This document shows, piece by piece, positions 1-12,100 of a DNA stretch of 64,000 nt (the first letter of the stretch is position 1; every line of letters begins with the position of its first letter). The position numbers were made by a program, and so were the translations under genes. This DNA is from Neoceratodus forsteri. Taxonomy: Eukaryota; Chordata; Ceratodontiformes; Ceratodontidae. Location: assembly GCA_016271365.2 (NCBI GenBank), contig CM057456.1:162168501-162232500 (forward strand). Reading direction: 5' to 3'. The notes under the pieces are model-generated. The model saw only the letters and a program-made list of their open reading frames with translations, ran no database searches and was not told the DNA's origin.

Positions 1-489
1 AGAGGAGGGCAACTAAAATGGTGCAGAGTCTGCAAAAGAAGCCATGCGAGGAGAGACTAAAGGAGCTTAATATGTATACCCTTGAGGAAAGGAGGGAGAG
101 GGGGGGACATGATAGAAATGTTTAAGTACCTCAGTGGAATCAACAAAGTCCAAGAGGGTAGCATCTTTCAGAAAAGAGACGTGCAAGAACAAGGGACACA
201 ATTTGAAGATAGAGGGGATGGTCTAGGGCAATGTGGAGGAAGTTTTTTTTTCACAGAGAGGGTGGTGGACATATGGAACAGACTTCCTGAGGAGGTTGTG
301 GGGTCTAAAACTCTGAGATAATTCAAGAATGCATGGGACAGACATAAGGCAATTTTTGTGGGGGCTAGGAAGAAATAAGTTGTTGGTTAAATAGGATCTG
401 CAGCTTACCCTCTAGGTAAGGTAATGGGCAGACTAGGTCGGCCAAGCGGTCCTTATCTGCAGTCAAAGCCTATGTTTCTATGTTTCTAT
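1..489 (+). mobile_element. CR1-like LINE, 5'-truncated 3' end
   Basis: This is the end of the CR1 reverse-transcriptase ORF followed by its 3' tail. The broken frame reads the family's C-terminal residues (RGGDMIEMFKYLSGINKVQ, then IWNRLPEEV). The same text recurs at 36.4, 50.4 and 54.0 kb. The element ends in repeated GTTTCTAT octamers at 470-487, and short octamer 3' repeats are typical of CR1 elements. The 5' boundary lies outside the window. It is a dead copy with stops and frameshifts. Confidence 0.85.
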
Positions 490-498
490 ACAGCAGAC

Positions 499-508
499 AG
501 ACAGGTAT
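499..508. repeat. Left target-site duplication of the hammerhead element
   Basis: The 10-bp word AGACAGGTAT at 499-508 is repeated exactly at 1363-1372. The two copies bracket the inverted fragment plus the direct tandem units. This shows the whole composite entered as one unit. Confidence 0.75.
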
Positions 509-510
509 TA

Positions 511-570
511 GAAAATACAAAATCACACATGCCCACACACTGCAAAGCATCATGGGCTGCATATGCAAAT
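511..570 (-). repeat. Inverted partial copy of the 369-bp unit
   Basis: Positions 511-570 are the reverse complement of about 855-915 in the first direct unit, with only a few mismatches. The inverted arm joins the direct array at the shared word AAATGCCC. RNA from the array could therefore fold back on itself here. Confidence 0.8.
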
Positions 571-703
571 GCCCTTTGGGGTAACCCTTGCCTCAGTGTT
601 TGTGCACAGAGGTTCTTTGTCTTTTAAATAGTTTTTTATTTTAATGGGTTCACCACAACATATCCAAGACACACTGTCTTAGGGTAGCTGGTCCATTTCA
701 CTG

Positions 704-778
704 GGGTGTCAAACAGACGAGGCATACTGATGAGTCCTGGTAGGACGAAACATGTGTCTATGTCTTCTGTTAGCACCC
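704..778 (+). ncRNA. Type I hammerhead ribozyme, intact core
   Basis: All core elements are present in order. CTGATGA is at 727-733. Stem II is GTCC (734-737) with GGAC (743-746) and loop TGGTA. GAAA is at 747-750. A minimal palindromic stem III (ACATGT, 750-755) precedes the cleavage triplet GTC at 756-758. Stem I is long and interrupted, as in natural type I ribozymes: GGCATA (721-726) pairs with TATGTC (759-764), AACAGA (712-717) with TCTGTT (766-771), and GGGTG (704-708) with CACCC (774-778). Predicted cleavage is after C758. The very short palindromic stem III resembles ribozymes of newt satellite 2 and Penelope elements, which often cleave best as dimers. Activity itself is inferred. 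Confidence 0.9.
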
Positions 779-1072
779 TTTGCAAACTGTGTGAGAGGCC
801 TTTCGGCACCATGCAATTCTGCTTAAAGTTGGACCAGCATAACATTCTGTGGTGATTTGCATATACAGCCCATGATGCTTTGCATTGTGTGGGCACGTGT
901 GATTTTGTATTTTCTTGAAACTTGGCTTCCCAGCCAAATGCCCTTTGGGGTAACCCTTGCCTCAGTGTTTGCACACAGAGGTTCTTTGTCTTTTAAATAG
1001 TTTTTTATTTTAATGGGTTCACCACAACATATCCAAGACACACTGTCTGAGGGTAGCTGATCCATTCTACTG

Positions 1073-1147
1073 GGGTGCCAAACAGACGAGGCATACTCAT
1101 GAGTCCTGGTAGGACAAAACACGTGTCTATGTCTTCTGTTAGCACCC
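1073..1147 (+). ncRNA. Degenerate hammerhead ribozyme, second unit
   Basis: This is the counterpart of the 704-778 ribozyme, 369 bp downstream, with stems I and II retained. Two invariant core bases are changed. CTGATGA reads CTCATGA (G5 to C at 1098), and GAAA reads AAAA (G12 to A at 1116). G12 is the general-base nucleotide of the hammerhead, so this copy is predicted to be inactive. Stem III is the palindrome CACGTG (1120-1125). Confidence 0.85.
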
Positions 1148-1362
1148 TTTGCAAACTGTGTGAGAGGCCTTTCGGCACCATGCAATTCTGCTTAAAGTTG
1201 GACCAGCATAACATTCTGTGGTGATTTGCATATGCAGCCCATAATGCTTTGCATTGTGTGGGCATGTGTGATTTTGTATTTTCTTGAAACTTGGCTTCCC
1301 AGCCAAATGCCTTTGGGGTAACCCTTGCCTCAGTGTTTGTGCACAGAGGTTCTTTGTCTTTT

Positions 1363-1372
1363 AGACAGGTAT
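1363..1372. repeat. Right target-site duplication of the hammerhead element
   Basis: AGACAGGTAT is an exact copy of 499-508 and directly follows the truncated third unit. Confidence 0.75.
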
Positions 1373-4363
1373 AATGCATGTCATCAGTAAAACATCATCA
1401 ATTCCATGTACAATTGGTATAAAGCCATACAGAGCTTTACACAGACATAAATGCTACACAGAGTCAGTTCAGTGATGAGTGGATACGTGCAAAGTGCTGT
1501 AAGTGCATTAAGGAATAGAGATTGGGGGGAAGGGGAGAGGAGTAGGATGGGGTGGTTTTGCTCCTAGTGATTCATGTATTACAGAACGATGGGCAATTGA
1601 GGAGTGAGAGGATGACTACACCACCAGAGTTGGATGTATTTCATGTAGGATGGGTTTTCAGGACCTGATAGAACCACTTGACAGAGGGGCAGGCAGCTGC
1701 AGTACAGCCTGTCTGCCTTTGGGAGGGTGCAGGCAGGGGCTTAGCACCCAGATTAGATTTCATTTTTGGCAGCAGTAAACAGCAATGTTCGGGCAGTTTA
1801 CTGCCACCACAAATCTTTGAATGTATCGCTGTGCCAGTATGTATAAGGTACCCCTTATTTGCATAGGAACAGTGGTATAAGCAGTGCTCTGGGGGCCTCT
1901 GAATATGGTCCCACTCGTGGTGCCAGTACAAATCCAGGTTAGTGTCATCACCAACCATGTTTGTGCTGGTGTTAATCTTTGAATATGGGGTCCATTCTGT
2001 GTTGCAAACATTCAAAAAACCAGAAATAAAATCTGGGACCATTATTAATTCATGTTTGCATAGTCTTAATTTGTAGTAACCTTGAAAACCACTTGAGATT
2101 TTCTTTCATAATTTGTCAGGTCATCACAATTCTTGCACATGTAAAAATTCCTTGATATAATGTATATGTTCGCAATACATCATTCAATATAGAATATGTT
2201 TGGAATTGCCGAGGGCCTGCCTGTGAGCTCATTGGTTTATGTGTTTTTGGGGAGTGGAAGTCAGAAACCTTCATGAGTCCAAATATAAAAGTCATTCCAT
2301 TTTTTTGAAAATATGAATAATTCCCAGATCCCACATTTTGGAAGTCTGTACTCAAAGAGAGAGACACATATATTAACTGTAATATAAAATATTACTTATA
2401 AAATATAACTTTCTTTTAGAAACAAATCCACCATTATGACTTCCATCGTGACTACAAAACTGAAATTCAGCTAATTTTCTTTTTTCCTGTTGATGTGAAA
2501 TACTTCTTCCACTTAATTTTGGGAGTTTTTAATTTTGGAAGTCAAATACTTCCAAAATAAAGTTAGCTGAACCTTTTTTGGGGTACAGTACCCCCTGCCT
2601 TCATCATCATCATTATTCAACTCATTCTTTGTGACTTCAGCTCATTTCTAACAATACACATACAGTATTGGTGTACTGGGCACCTCATTTTGGATTACTG
2701 CTTAAATTAGAGTGTTAGGGCAGTGTCACCAAAGTTAGGGTTGAGTACTCACATGAGTGTTAAAATGTTATTTTCATCTACTTATGGTTCAGACGTCCTT
2801 TGATCTAGGGATTTAACATTTGGCATAACATCTTTTTCTGCAGGATCTCCAGCTTCACCAAATTAAAAAAAAAATCTGTGGAGCAGTTTTTAAGTTATAG
2901 GTTGCCATACATATAAAAAATACAGTATTTAAGAATATTGTTTGGCTCATTTGAAACAATAAATAAATGCCTTAAACATGAAAAAAAGAAGTGATAGTTA
3001 TAAACAAAACAAAATACTGTGATCACTCATACACAAAATAAAAATTATGTATTTTCATTAGATGCTTTCACTTGCCACAGCTGAAACCATGGTCATGCAC
3101 CTTGTCCCACAGTTAAGGCTATGATTTCAGTTGCACATTTTATCAGGGAGTCAAAAAACCTACTTTCCTATGTACACATTGGTTACGTTTTGGATAATCA
3201 ATGGCCATCGGAATCTCATCCACACTCACTGATATTGCTACCTTCCCATAATCTGAATTCCTTACAATTCATGTACAAAAGGGTATTGTTTGATAATGAG
3301 TGAATATTTAACAGAGCAGCCTTGGTCTGAGACAATATGTTGTCTATAGATATACATGCACAGAAACCAGTGGAATCCTAGATAAGTTAGAACAATGTAA
3401 GTTAGATATCTCAGGTGCTATTTCTAAGTGCTGTTGAACTAAAGTGCTAAAATGTTAAAACCGTCTCACAAGTTTGGACTGCAGTCTGAATCCTGTTGGG
3501 TGTAATAGCCAGTGTTGCTGTGCATGCCCTGAATATTAATTCCCTAATACAACAAACAACATGGTACATGTTACTTAGATATCAGTAGCAATTATTTTTC
3601 TCTATTCAGAGGTTTTCAGTGAAAAATTTTACAGTAGACCAAAAAAAATAAACAAATAAACTACATTTAGCACTTCCCAAATAGCCAGGGTAGTTTCATG
3701 GAAACCATCCCAAACCCTAGTCAAGTTCCACAATCCCCCTGCCCATACTACCATACACTGATTTAAAAAGGAAATGTGCTGGGCTTCTGGCGCTGCATCA
3801 GAAGTAGACAGTATGCTATAAATCCACTTCCCTTACTAGCAACCTACCCTCTTTAGGCCCACAAATAAAAGTATTCAGCTGAGGAGCCCACTCCTGGTTA
3901 TTTGCTGGGTGGAATCTGCAAATGCTGAATTTATGGCAATTACACAAAATTTCACACATTTTGTGGATTTTTCTTAAATTCTAACTATGGTGAAATCCAA
4001 ATGTTCCCAATGTGTCAGGTGAACTTTTGTCCCATTCTGGAAACTTTTCAGGCTGAATTTGCAGAATAATTCACATGAACTGCAGAATGACAGTTCTGTG
4101 GAATTTCCTTCCATAGTTTAATATGTCAGTCCACGATACATGTAATCATTCTGCAGTTTAGTGACCTGTTCTGCAGAATTACTTTACAAAGTATAAAATA
4201 ATAATCTGCAATTCATGTTTTAATTCTACAGTTCAGTGACTCACTGGACACTGGAATTAATATATGAATTGCAGATTAATATATTTTATACTAGGTAGGT
4301 GAGATTGAAACCTTAAAGATAAATAATTTATTTATATGGCCTGAAGACCTAAAATGATGCTAA
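1373..4363. other. No recognised gene
   Basis: This AT-rich stretch has only short ORFs. A 133-codon frame on the minus strand (1641-2042) overlaps open frames on both strands and shows no domain I recognise. The segment 4070-4230 resembles 8520-8690 and may be a diverged repeat that flanks the L2-like element. Confidence 0.6.
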
Positions 4364-7300
4364 ATCGTTTATTTATTTATTTATGTCTTTGATAACAGGG
4401 TAGGTGGACTGATCCAAACGGACCCATTTCAGCCATGACCCTGGCCAACAGGAAGGCAACAAAAGATGGAAAATACAGTGGTAATACATAGTGCATATCC
4501 AAACAGTAAATACAGGTACATTGGAGCACATGGAACAACTGGTTACAGAGAAGTAGGCTGGTGGACAATACATAGTTATAGCTATACAGAACAATGGTTT
4601 TGTACAAATATAATAAGGAATATATACAAGGGATGAGAGTAACATCAAGCTATACATTTATATACAGTGGTTGAGTTGATGTATAGGATCACGCCTGAAA
4701 GGCAATTGAAATCTATATAGTGGAAACTGTAATTTTCCAGTCAGGTACAGCCCCAGAAAACCAGCAAGGTAAGAGAAAGCCAACAGAAACATACATGAGT
4801 GCAGACAGGACTAGGGACAGGAGGCTGCAAGAGGTAGTGATAAGAAGATAGAGAGGCAGTGCAGAAAAGGAGCATACTACAGGGGCTGGGGTGGGTCATC
4901 GGCCGAGCGTGGCCTAGCGAACAGTTACAGGAAGATTCCATCAGTAGCCAGGCTCATAGGTTCCTTTCGAGGGATATGTGGGGAGGAGTGGATTGATAGT
5001 GGGAGCTTGTTCCAGAGAGAGGTGGCAGACACAGAGAAGGGTTTACTACCCATGACCGAATGGGTGCATGAAACTTCCAGAAGAGGAGTGGAGGAAGACC
5101 TGAGGGTTCTGGGCACTAAAAAATCTAAGAGTAGTGAGGAGAAAGGAGACAGCTGGTGATTCCTAAGTGAGTTATCAATTATGCTGCCATAGCATAGTTG
5201 AAACATCCCTGTAGGTTTGTCCACCCCAGGGTTTTGTAATGTGTGCAGTGGTGAGTAGAGAGTAGAGAGGTACATGAAGAACAAAGTGGCAGATGGAGTT
5301 ATATGTTCTATTTAGGTGAGAGCAAAGTGTGGGGTGGCAGTGAAGGAGTAGACAGGGGAGCAATAGTCAAGCTGAGGGAGGAGGTTCCCTTGGGCAATGG
5401 CAAGGTGGGCAACCGGGGACAGAAATTGCTTGGTTCTGTAGGCTGCCCCAAGTTTTTGTGTATTTTGCTTATCATGTTTGTTATGTGTTCATTGAACGTA
5501 AGTGAGGGATCCAGAGTTACCTCTAAGTATTTGAAAGAGAAGACAGTGCCAAGCGGTGGGCCAGCTAGGGAGTGTATGAGTAGGGATGTGTTTGACTTGG
5601 TGACCTTGGCTAGGAAATGCTTTGAGCCAAATAGCATGGCTTTTGTTTTTTTTGTTTTTTTCATTAACAAGTAGTTTTCTGGTTTGGAGCCAGCCATGGG
5701 CAGCACCATAGTTAGTAGTAAGGGTGGATGAGATTGACTCAGGGATTTGTCACTGTGGTACAGTACCAGATCATCGGCATACAGGAGTGCCTTACAGTTA
5801 ATGCTTTTGGAGGGGAGAGCATTTATGAACATTGAGAAAAGTAGAGGGCCTAGTACAGAGCCCTGTGGGACTCCAGTGCCTGTGGGTAATGAGGTGGAGG
5901 ACACTTTTCCAATCAGAACGGATTGGGACCTATTAGTCAGGTAGCTGCTGAACAACACGGCAGTGTCTGGTGAGAAATGGAACTGCGCAAAGTGGAGTGA
6001 AGGATGTGATGGTCAACCAAGCTGAAGGCCTTAGATAAGTATCGAATACCACCCTGTGGCCTTGCCTATATCCATATTTCTGAGGACATGGTTGGAGAAA
6101 AGGGCGAGGGCAGAGGAGTTGCTGTGATGTTTGCGGAAACCATGCTGGAGTGGACACAGAAGGTTATATTTTTCCAGATGCTCGGACAGCTGGTGGTGGA
6201 TTATTTTTTCTAATAATTTGCTGAGGTGAGGGAGGAGGAGATGGGTCTATAGATTTCAAGACGAGGGGTCTCCAGCTTTGTAGATAGGTACCACATGTGC
6301 ATGCTTCCATGAATCTGGCTCTAAGGACATTGAGAGAGCAAGGTTGAATATAAAGGTTAAGGGTTTGACAATGGCTGGGGAGATGAGCTTCAGGAATGTA
6401 GGGTAAAGCCCATCGCTCCCAGGGCTACCTCTGGCTGGGAGTGTCTTCAGCAGTTTGACGGTAGTGCCATAGTTGATGGTCCTAAAGTAGAACAATGGTG
6501 GAGAGCAACCTTCTGCTGGTGGTCTGAGGTAGCAGAGAAAGTCTTCATGTGGCTAGTGGGAGGCTGGGAGGGCAGCTTGCTAAGGTGTGGGGTTAGGTCT
6601 GTGAACATTGTGTTGAAAAGGTCATCTATTTTTAAGGGGTTGGAAATGGGACCTGAGGCTGTTGCAAGCTGTGTAATTTGCTTGCTGGATCTGGGATTTA
6701 GGAGGGACCCAATGGAGGCCCAGAAACTATGGGGGCTACTGAGGGCATTATTTTGCTGGTTGATGTAATATTTGATTGTAAGTGATCTGGCAGCCTGCTT
6801 GCAAGAATTTTGCAGCTGTCTGTAGGCATTCCATAACTGAGGGGAGGAAGACACCTTGTGGAGCTTCCAAATTTTGTCCCTGTCCTTCATTTTAGCAAGT
6901 AATTCCTGGGACAGCCACCGAGTACATCCTCCCCGAACTCTCCTGGTGGTAGTGGGGAACAGTTTATCCTGTAATGTACGAAGGGTGTCCGTGAGAAATG
7001 AGACAGCTGAAGAAACATTGTTCTGCTGATAGAGGGTAGCCCAATTTATGAACCTAGCATGCATATGAACAGAGTCCAGATCGTGGCTATTGAACCTCCT
7101 AAAGGACAGAAGTTTGGGGAGGCAACTGGATTTAGTGGACAGTATGATACATGTCGAAATGGTCACTTATCAAGTCAGTCATGGTGCCTTCCTGGAGGAC
7201 TTTGTCAGCTCAATTGGTTACAATCCAGTCAAGAATAGAATGGTTTTGTGAATGGTGGTTGTGTCTGGTGGGAGAGGAGATGACTTGCTCCAAGTTGTGC

Positions 7301-7850
7301 AACTTTAGCAGCCAGACTGATCAGGGACTGGAGAGGTAGTCAATTTATGTTGAAGTCTCCGAGTAAAATGGAGTCTCTCGAGGTGTAGCTTATGCAAACC
7401 CATCAAGGAAATTTCCTAGGCCTAGAAAATTTCCCGTGGGGGTTGTAGCAGGAGCCTAGATAGAGCTTTTTACTGCTCCCAGGGCTAACTCCACTAGTAT
7501 CCACTCACCAAGGAGGTAATGGCTGAGCAACCCAAGAGGTGGTGGTGATGTGTCCTGATGTACAGGGCTAAGCCTCCCTCGTTGTCTACCTGGTCTGTCC
7601 CGCCAAAAAAGGGAGTAACCAGGAGTAAGAACAAGGCATCATCATGATAGTTCTTTAGCCAGGTTTCGGAGATCCCTAGTACATGGAGTTTGTATAGGGA
7701 CACACAGGCCTCAGGGAAGTTCAAAGGAGGCTCTGAACATTCAGATGGGCAATCTTGAGGCCCATTTGACTTGCCCAGGTGATATCTGAAAGGTCGATTT
7801 ACATGTTCAGGGTGCCCAAGTTCCTTTCTCACCGTCATGGTAAAAGGAGG
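4364..7850 (-). mobile_element. L2-like LINE, long copy
   Basis: On the minus strand the order is endonuclease, linker, reverse transcriptase, C-terminal tail, 3' UTR, then a repeated ATTT-type tail at 4364-4384. The tail and the adjacent GTCTTTGATAAC word match other 3' ends at 8.88, 12.58 and 55.16 kb. The 5' limit is uncertain. A 151-codon frame at 7948-8403 may belong to the element, but I cannot confirm that. Confidence 0.8.
4925..7838 (-). pseudogene. L2-like ORF2 (endonuclease and reverse transcriptase), broken
   Basis: The polyprotein would nick DNA and reverse-transcribe the LINE RNA. Pieces, from N to C terminus: an APE-type endonuclease fragment with ISETWL and EGGLALYIRTH (7494-7838); a linker with RRVRGGCTRWLSQELLAKM and FWASIGSLLNP (6447-7166); the RT start with GSDGLYPTFLKLI and HVVPIYKAGDPS (6256-6495); the RT core with GTGVPQGSVLGPLLF and the catalytic LLYADDLVLY (5308-5958); and a C-terminal SVSATSLWNKLPLSI segment (4925-5284). 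This order is that of L2/CR1-group LINEs. Several frameshifts and stops separate the pieces, so no full-length product is possible. Exact clade placement would need a tree. Confidence 0.8.
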
Positions 7851-8879
7851 GAAGCAGTAGGCTGGTCAGAGGCAGAGCCATTGGGGACTGGATGTGGAGA
7901 GGTGGATAAACAGGCTGAGTAGGCATTGCTCATAATTGATAGTAGCACTAATAGGCTGATACTGTGGAAGAGGGCACGTAGCAGGGCACACTAGGGGCTG
8001 GTACAGTGGGTAGGGGATTTGTATTAAAATAGAGTAGGTCTTGCTGATCAGTCACAAGAATAGAGGCACATAGATCTGTGAGTAGCAGCAGGCCTGACAT
8101 AGAGGCTGAGATGACTAGGATAAGAAATAAGTTCATGATCATTCTAGGTGGGTCATCACCATTTATTGTCACTTTAGTTTGGTTACAAAGGAGCTCTTTA
8201 CCAATGGAACAGCAACTTGAGCATTGCCTGATGGCATAACAATGACTTCTGCTGTACTCAAAACAGAGCAGTGAATCAAGTTTATTCTTCATTAGATGAA
8301 CTAACTTGAAAGCTCTACAATTTCTAATCCATTGTATAAATCGGCACACAATGGCCTCACTCAGAACATGGCATATATCATCACTTAAGAGGGGGCATAA
8401 CATTCATAACCCACTTGTGACTTTGTTACTCATGAGTTCTGGTCCTGCCCTTTACTCATGTTGATAAATGGCATATTCTGAGTCTGGCCAGTGAGTATCC
8501 CAGATGAGTTATGGAAAGACATTCTGCAGAACTGAATGATCAATTCTGTGGTATTTCTTCCATGGTGCAGTATAATAATCCAGAATTCATACATTCATTC
8601 TGCCATTTTAAGTTGTAATTTCCATTAAGTTGCCAAAGTGCATTCTGAAATTTCATGAATGCAAAACTCTAACTTTCTAAGTAATTCCACCAGTGAAATT
8701 TTATTTCTACACAACACTACTCCTGAGCCATGATTTGAGGCTTGAGGTAGTCATAAACCAAGATTATCTAGCTGGTCACTCTGTATAACTTGCAGTGGGC
8801 CTTCTCTGTTAGCTGTGTACAGTCGGATGACAACCTGAGCCCCTAATTACCCCAATGTGGGATTCCATGGCTATTTTCA
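7851..8879. other. Unassigned segment, possible LINE 5' end
   Basis: A 151-codon open frame on the minus strand (7948-8403) lies upstream of the L2-like endonuclease and includes a hydrophobic stretch (LFLILVISASMSGLLLL). It could be LINE 5' sequence or chance. The rest is AT-rich with no recognised gene. Confidence 0.35.
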
Positions 8880-9150
8880 TATTTATGTCTTTGATAACTG
8901 GGTGGTGCACTGATCCAGTGGACCATTTTCAGGCATGACCTGGACCACTAACATGACACGAGTAAGGCACATACAGGTAGCATGACAGTATAGCAGGCAT
9001 CACAGTTAGGTGAAATAAGCAAGGTTGATAGGGACAAATGCATAAAATGAAATTACAGTAGGTACAAGGTACAGTAAACAAGTCAGTAATCAGGTAAATG
9101 CACAGATTACAATCAGGTGACATTTAGTTACAATATAACAATCAGCAGAA
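8880..9150 (-). mobile_element. L2-like LINE 3' UTR fragment
   Basis: The segment starts with ATTTATGTCTTTGATAAC and continues with a GGTGCACTGATCCAGTGGAC motif that parallels 4380-4440. It is therefore the 3' end of the same family on the minus strand. Only 3' UTR is recognisable. The inner edge is approximate. Confidence 0.65.
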
Positions 9151-12100
9151 GGTAAGTTCTATATCGTAGACAGGAGGAGGAGAGTACAGAGTCAGGTGGG
9201 GAGAGGGCAGTGGCAGGTAAGGAGACAGTGTCTCTAGAGCTATTAGGACCCCACAAGAGGGGAGAGGAGTTGGGAGGATGTGATGCCCACTATAGGCTAG
9301 TATCCATTCTTCCAAATTGCAGCTGAATGCATTCATACACTGCACCACTGGGCAAGCCTGTGTCAGTCTTTTTAACAAATGTTTGATTAGCTGGCCCAGT
9401 GCTACAGATGACTGAGGCACTGGCACCTCACATGCTGCCATGCCAGTGACCAAGGTTTGGGAGGAACCTCCTAATGGGACACGTGCCTTGGTATATCCAC
9501 TCAGTCCATGCCAACAAGATGTTCATGGGAAGGGAGAAAATGGTGGAAACAGTGGAAGTTGTGTGGAATGATGACACACTCCCTTGAAGGTTCTTTACCA
9601 TCCACTGGGCTGCCTGCTGTTACACATACACTATCTAACCTCCATCTGGGATGGTGAACCCAGGAGGCCCCACAATGGTGGGATTCTGTGGGACACTCAA
9701 TCGTAGCAGAAGTAAGTCCTAGAGATGATGGATCACAGAGCTGGGGGGGGTGCTAGGTAAAGCGGAGCTGGCCAAGGGGGAGAAAAGAAGTATTTTGACT
9801 ATATTTCCACCATACTAATTCAAGGTCAGTTAAGCAATTTCATTCCTCCTGAAAAATACTGTAAATACAAAATGTTGTTTAGAAAGCAACTTATTCCTGG
9901 TATTTCATTTGATTCTCTGTCATTAATTGATGCTCCCTGCTAAAATTATAAAACTAGTATACAGTAGCCCCTAACCCCCCAATTTGGGGGCCTACTTTAA
10001 AGGGCTTCTGAGCTCCAGCAACCAGGCCCTGATGATCCATTCTTGCAGTCCTGGTCCCCTGACTCTGGTCAGGCATATATGAGGGGACCAGTAGGCAGCA
10101 AGCAGTATGACAGTAGCAACAGGGCCAGAGCACACCATAACATCCTGTTGGTGCATACACAAAAGCAACCAGGGCTACACAAAGAAAAAGTGACAACATG
10201 TAAACTTGTAAATAAGCATGGCTGCTTCCAAACTGTAGGAAGCCCTCTGACCCTAAGGGAATGCTGAAAAGGGATCTGAGGCACACTGTGTTGTTGCTAA
10301 TGAATTAATGTCAATCCTGACTGCAGGCCTGCAGGAGGGGACATGCAAACTGGTTTAGATTTTAAGATGTACAGTATGACTTTCCCAGTGGATTTTAGCC
10401 AATCATGTTTTAGCTGAAGAACTCTATAAAAGAGCCTGGGAGTCAGCATTTGGGCTTAGCCTTATTTGGTTCAGCCAGAGGCTGTGAGCAACCAACAGAG
10501 AATTTAACTGCAAGAGCATTAAGACATCGGGTGTGCTGAGAAGTGCACTTTTCTGTTTATTTACACTGAATGAGGAGAGTGTTACAGTGAGATGATAAAA
10601 GGAAAAGCAACTTTTGGATAAAAGTGATACAGTATGTCCTATATAACTGTTGCTTGCTGGAACTCCATTCCAGCCAGCAATTGTGATGAGAGAATGGGGT
10701 AATTGGCAACCTCAGTTTGACTTTGAGTTAAGGCCTATAAATGCAATTCAGCTTTGAGAATTTGATCAAACCACTTTGGTTCCCAGTGCAGAAATTGGCA
10801 TGGGGTACAGCATACTACAAAAAGGGGGGTAAAAAAAGCCTTGAGGTTGGCAATGAATATTTATTACTGTAGCCTAATTGTAGCAGATAATGTTGACATT
10901 TATCTGTTGTGGATTACTGTTTGTGGTGATGTGACAGAGTCTGCAAACCCACCAAGACTACTACAACACAATGAGCCACAATATTCATTATAGTGCACTG
11001 CTGACCCTCAGGGCATGTACCCCTTTAGACTCTGCTTTACGTCCATACCAGTAACTATATTATCTCTGGAGTCTGCCCCCAAAAAGGCATGCATCAAAAA
11101 ATAAAAAAATGAAGACACTAAATGTAGGATATTCCATCACCCATGATAAATCTTGTTTACCTGATACCAGCCCAGTTTAAAACAAGGTTAAAACATATTT
11201 ACTAACATAATCCTGTTGCATTTGTTTTGATTATTGTTGTAGATTAATGTTAATTGAAATGTACTTTATGTAAATATCTGCACATATTTGTACATAATCT
11301 GTTACATGTCATATTACTGTAAGCTGCATTTTTTATTGTATGCTCTTATGTTTTCGTATTTTGTGTATCTGGGTCACACCAAAAAATAGGCCCCGACCTA
11401 GAGTGGATTGCCTGGTTATCCAAAAATTAAATAGACTCTGTGTGCTCTGTGTTCTCAGTGACACACCTGATGATTTTGAGCTAGTTGATGATGACAATGT
11501 GAAAGTTGTTGTAGATGTCATCAAGAGCAGACACTGAGTTGCTACTGCTGGGAGTAGCGAGCGGGACTGTGGTGCCAGTGCCAGTGAAAGGATTCCAGGG
11601 GTAGTAGACAACACAAGGAGAATAAGAGGGACTATTAATGATTGCCACTTTTAGGACATGTGAATAGTCAAATGAATAGTCAAAATTAATCCTTGGTAAC
11701 TGAATCTGAGAAAGGCTAAGAATTTAAGATTCTTAGGCTCTAGAAATAACATGATGTTAACAGAATGTGAAGAGGAGGACTTCAACAAGAAGGTTGTCTA
11801 TACACATTTTTTTTGTTTCTTACAGCTGTCTTTGCTACTCTGCCATAAGTGTGCACAACAGTTTTTATTTGAGATTGTCTGTGTTTCAGCGGGGAATGGA
11901 CACATCTTTACATCTGGGATACAGTAGATTTACATTGCCAAGTTCCATGTCTGGTCTCGTGTTTTCATACTTGTCTGCAGGTTGTGTAAACAACATCTCT
12001 GCCAGTTCTTTAATGAATATTGCATCATGCTGCTGTCGCTGTGATGACTCAGATAAACTAGTGGTGTCACCACCTCCTATAGTGATAGATACCAGTCCTA

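Larger units (their letters stand above)
509..1362 (+). mobile_element. Hammerhead-bearing tandem-repeat retroelement (retrozyme or Penelope-type LTR array)
   Basis: This 854-bp insertion has no ORF. It contains an inverted partial unit (511-570) followed directly by about 2.1 head-to-tail units with a period of 369 bp; the landmark GCCCTTTGGGGT starts at 571, 940 and (with a one-base deletion) 1309. Units one and two each contain a hammerhead ribozyme region; the third is truncated before it. A perfect 10-bp target duplication flanks the element. Tandem hammerhead-containing repeats of this size are known as animal retrozymes, as newt satellite 2, and as the terminal repeats of Penelope-like elements, where an inverted LTR fragment at one end is common. 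No reverse transcriptase or GIY-YIG ORF is present, so the copy is non-autonomous. I cannot choose between retrozyme and Penelope LTR remnant. Confidence 0.7.
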
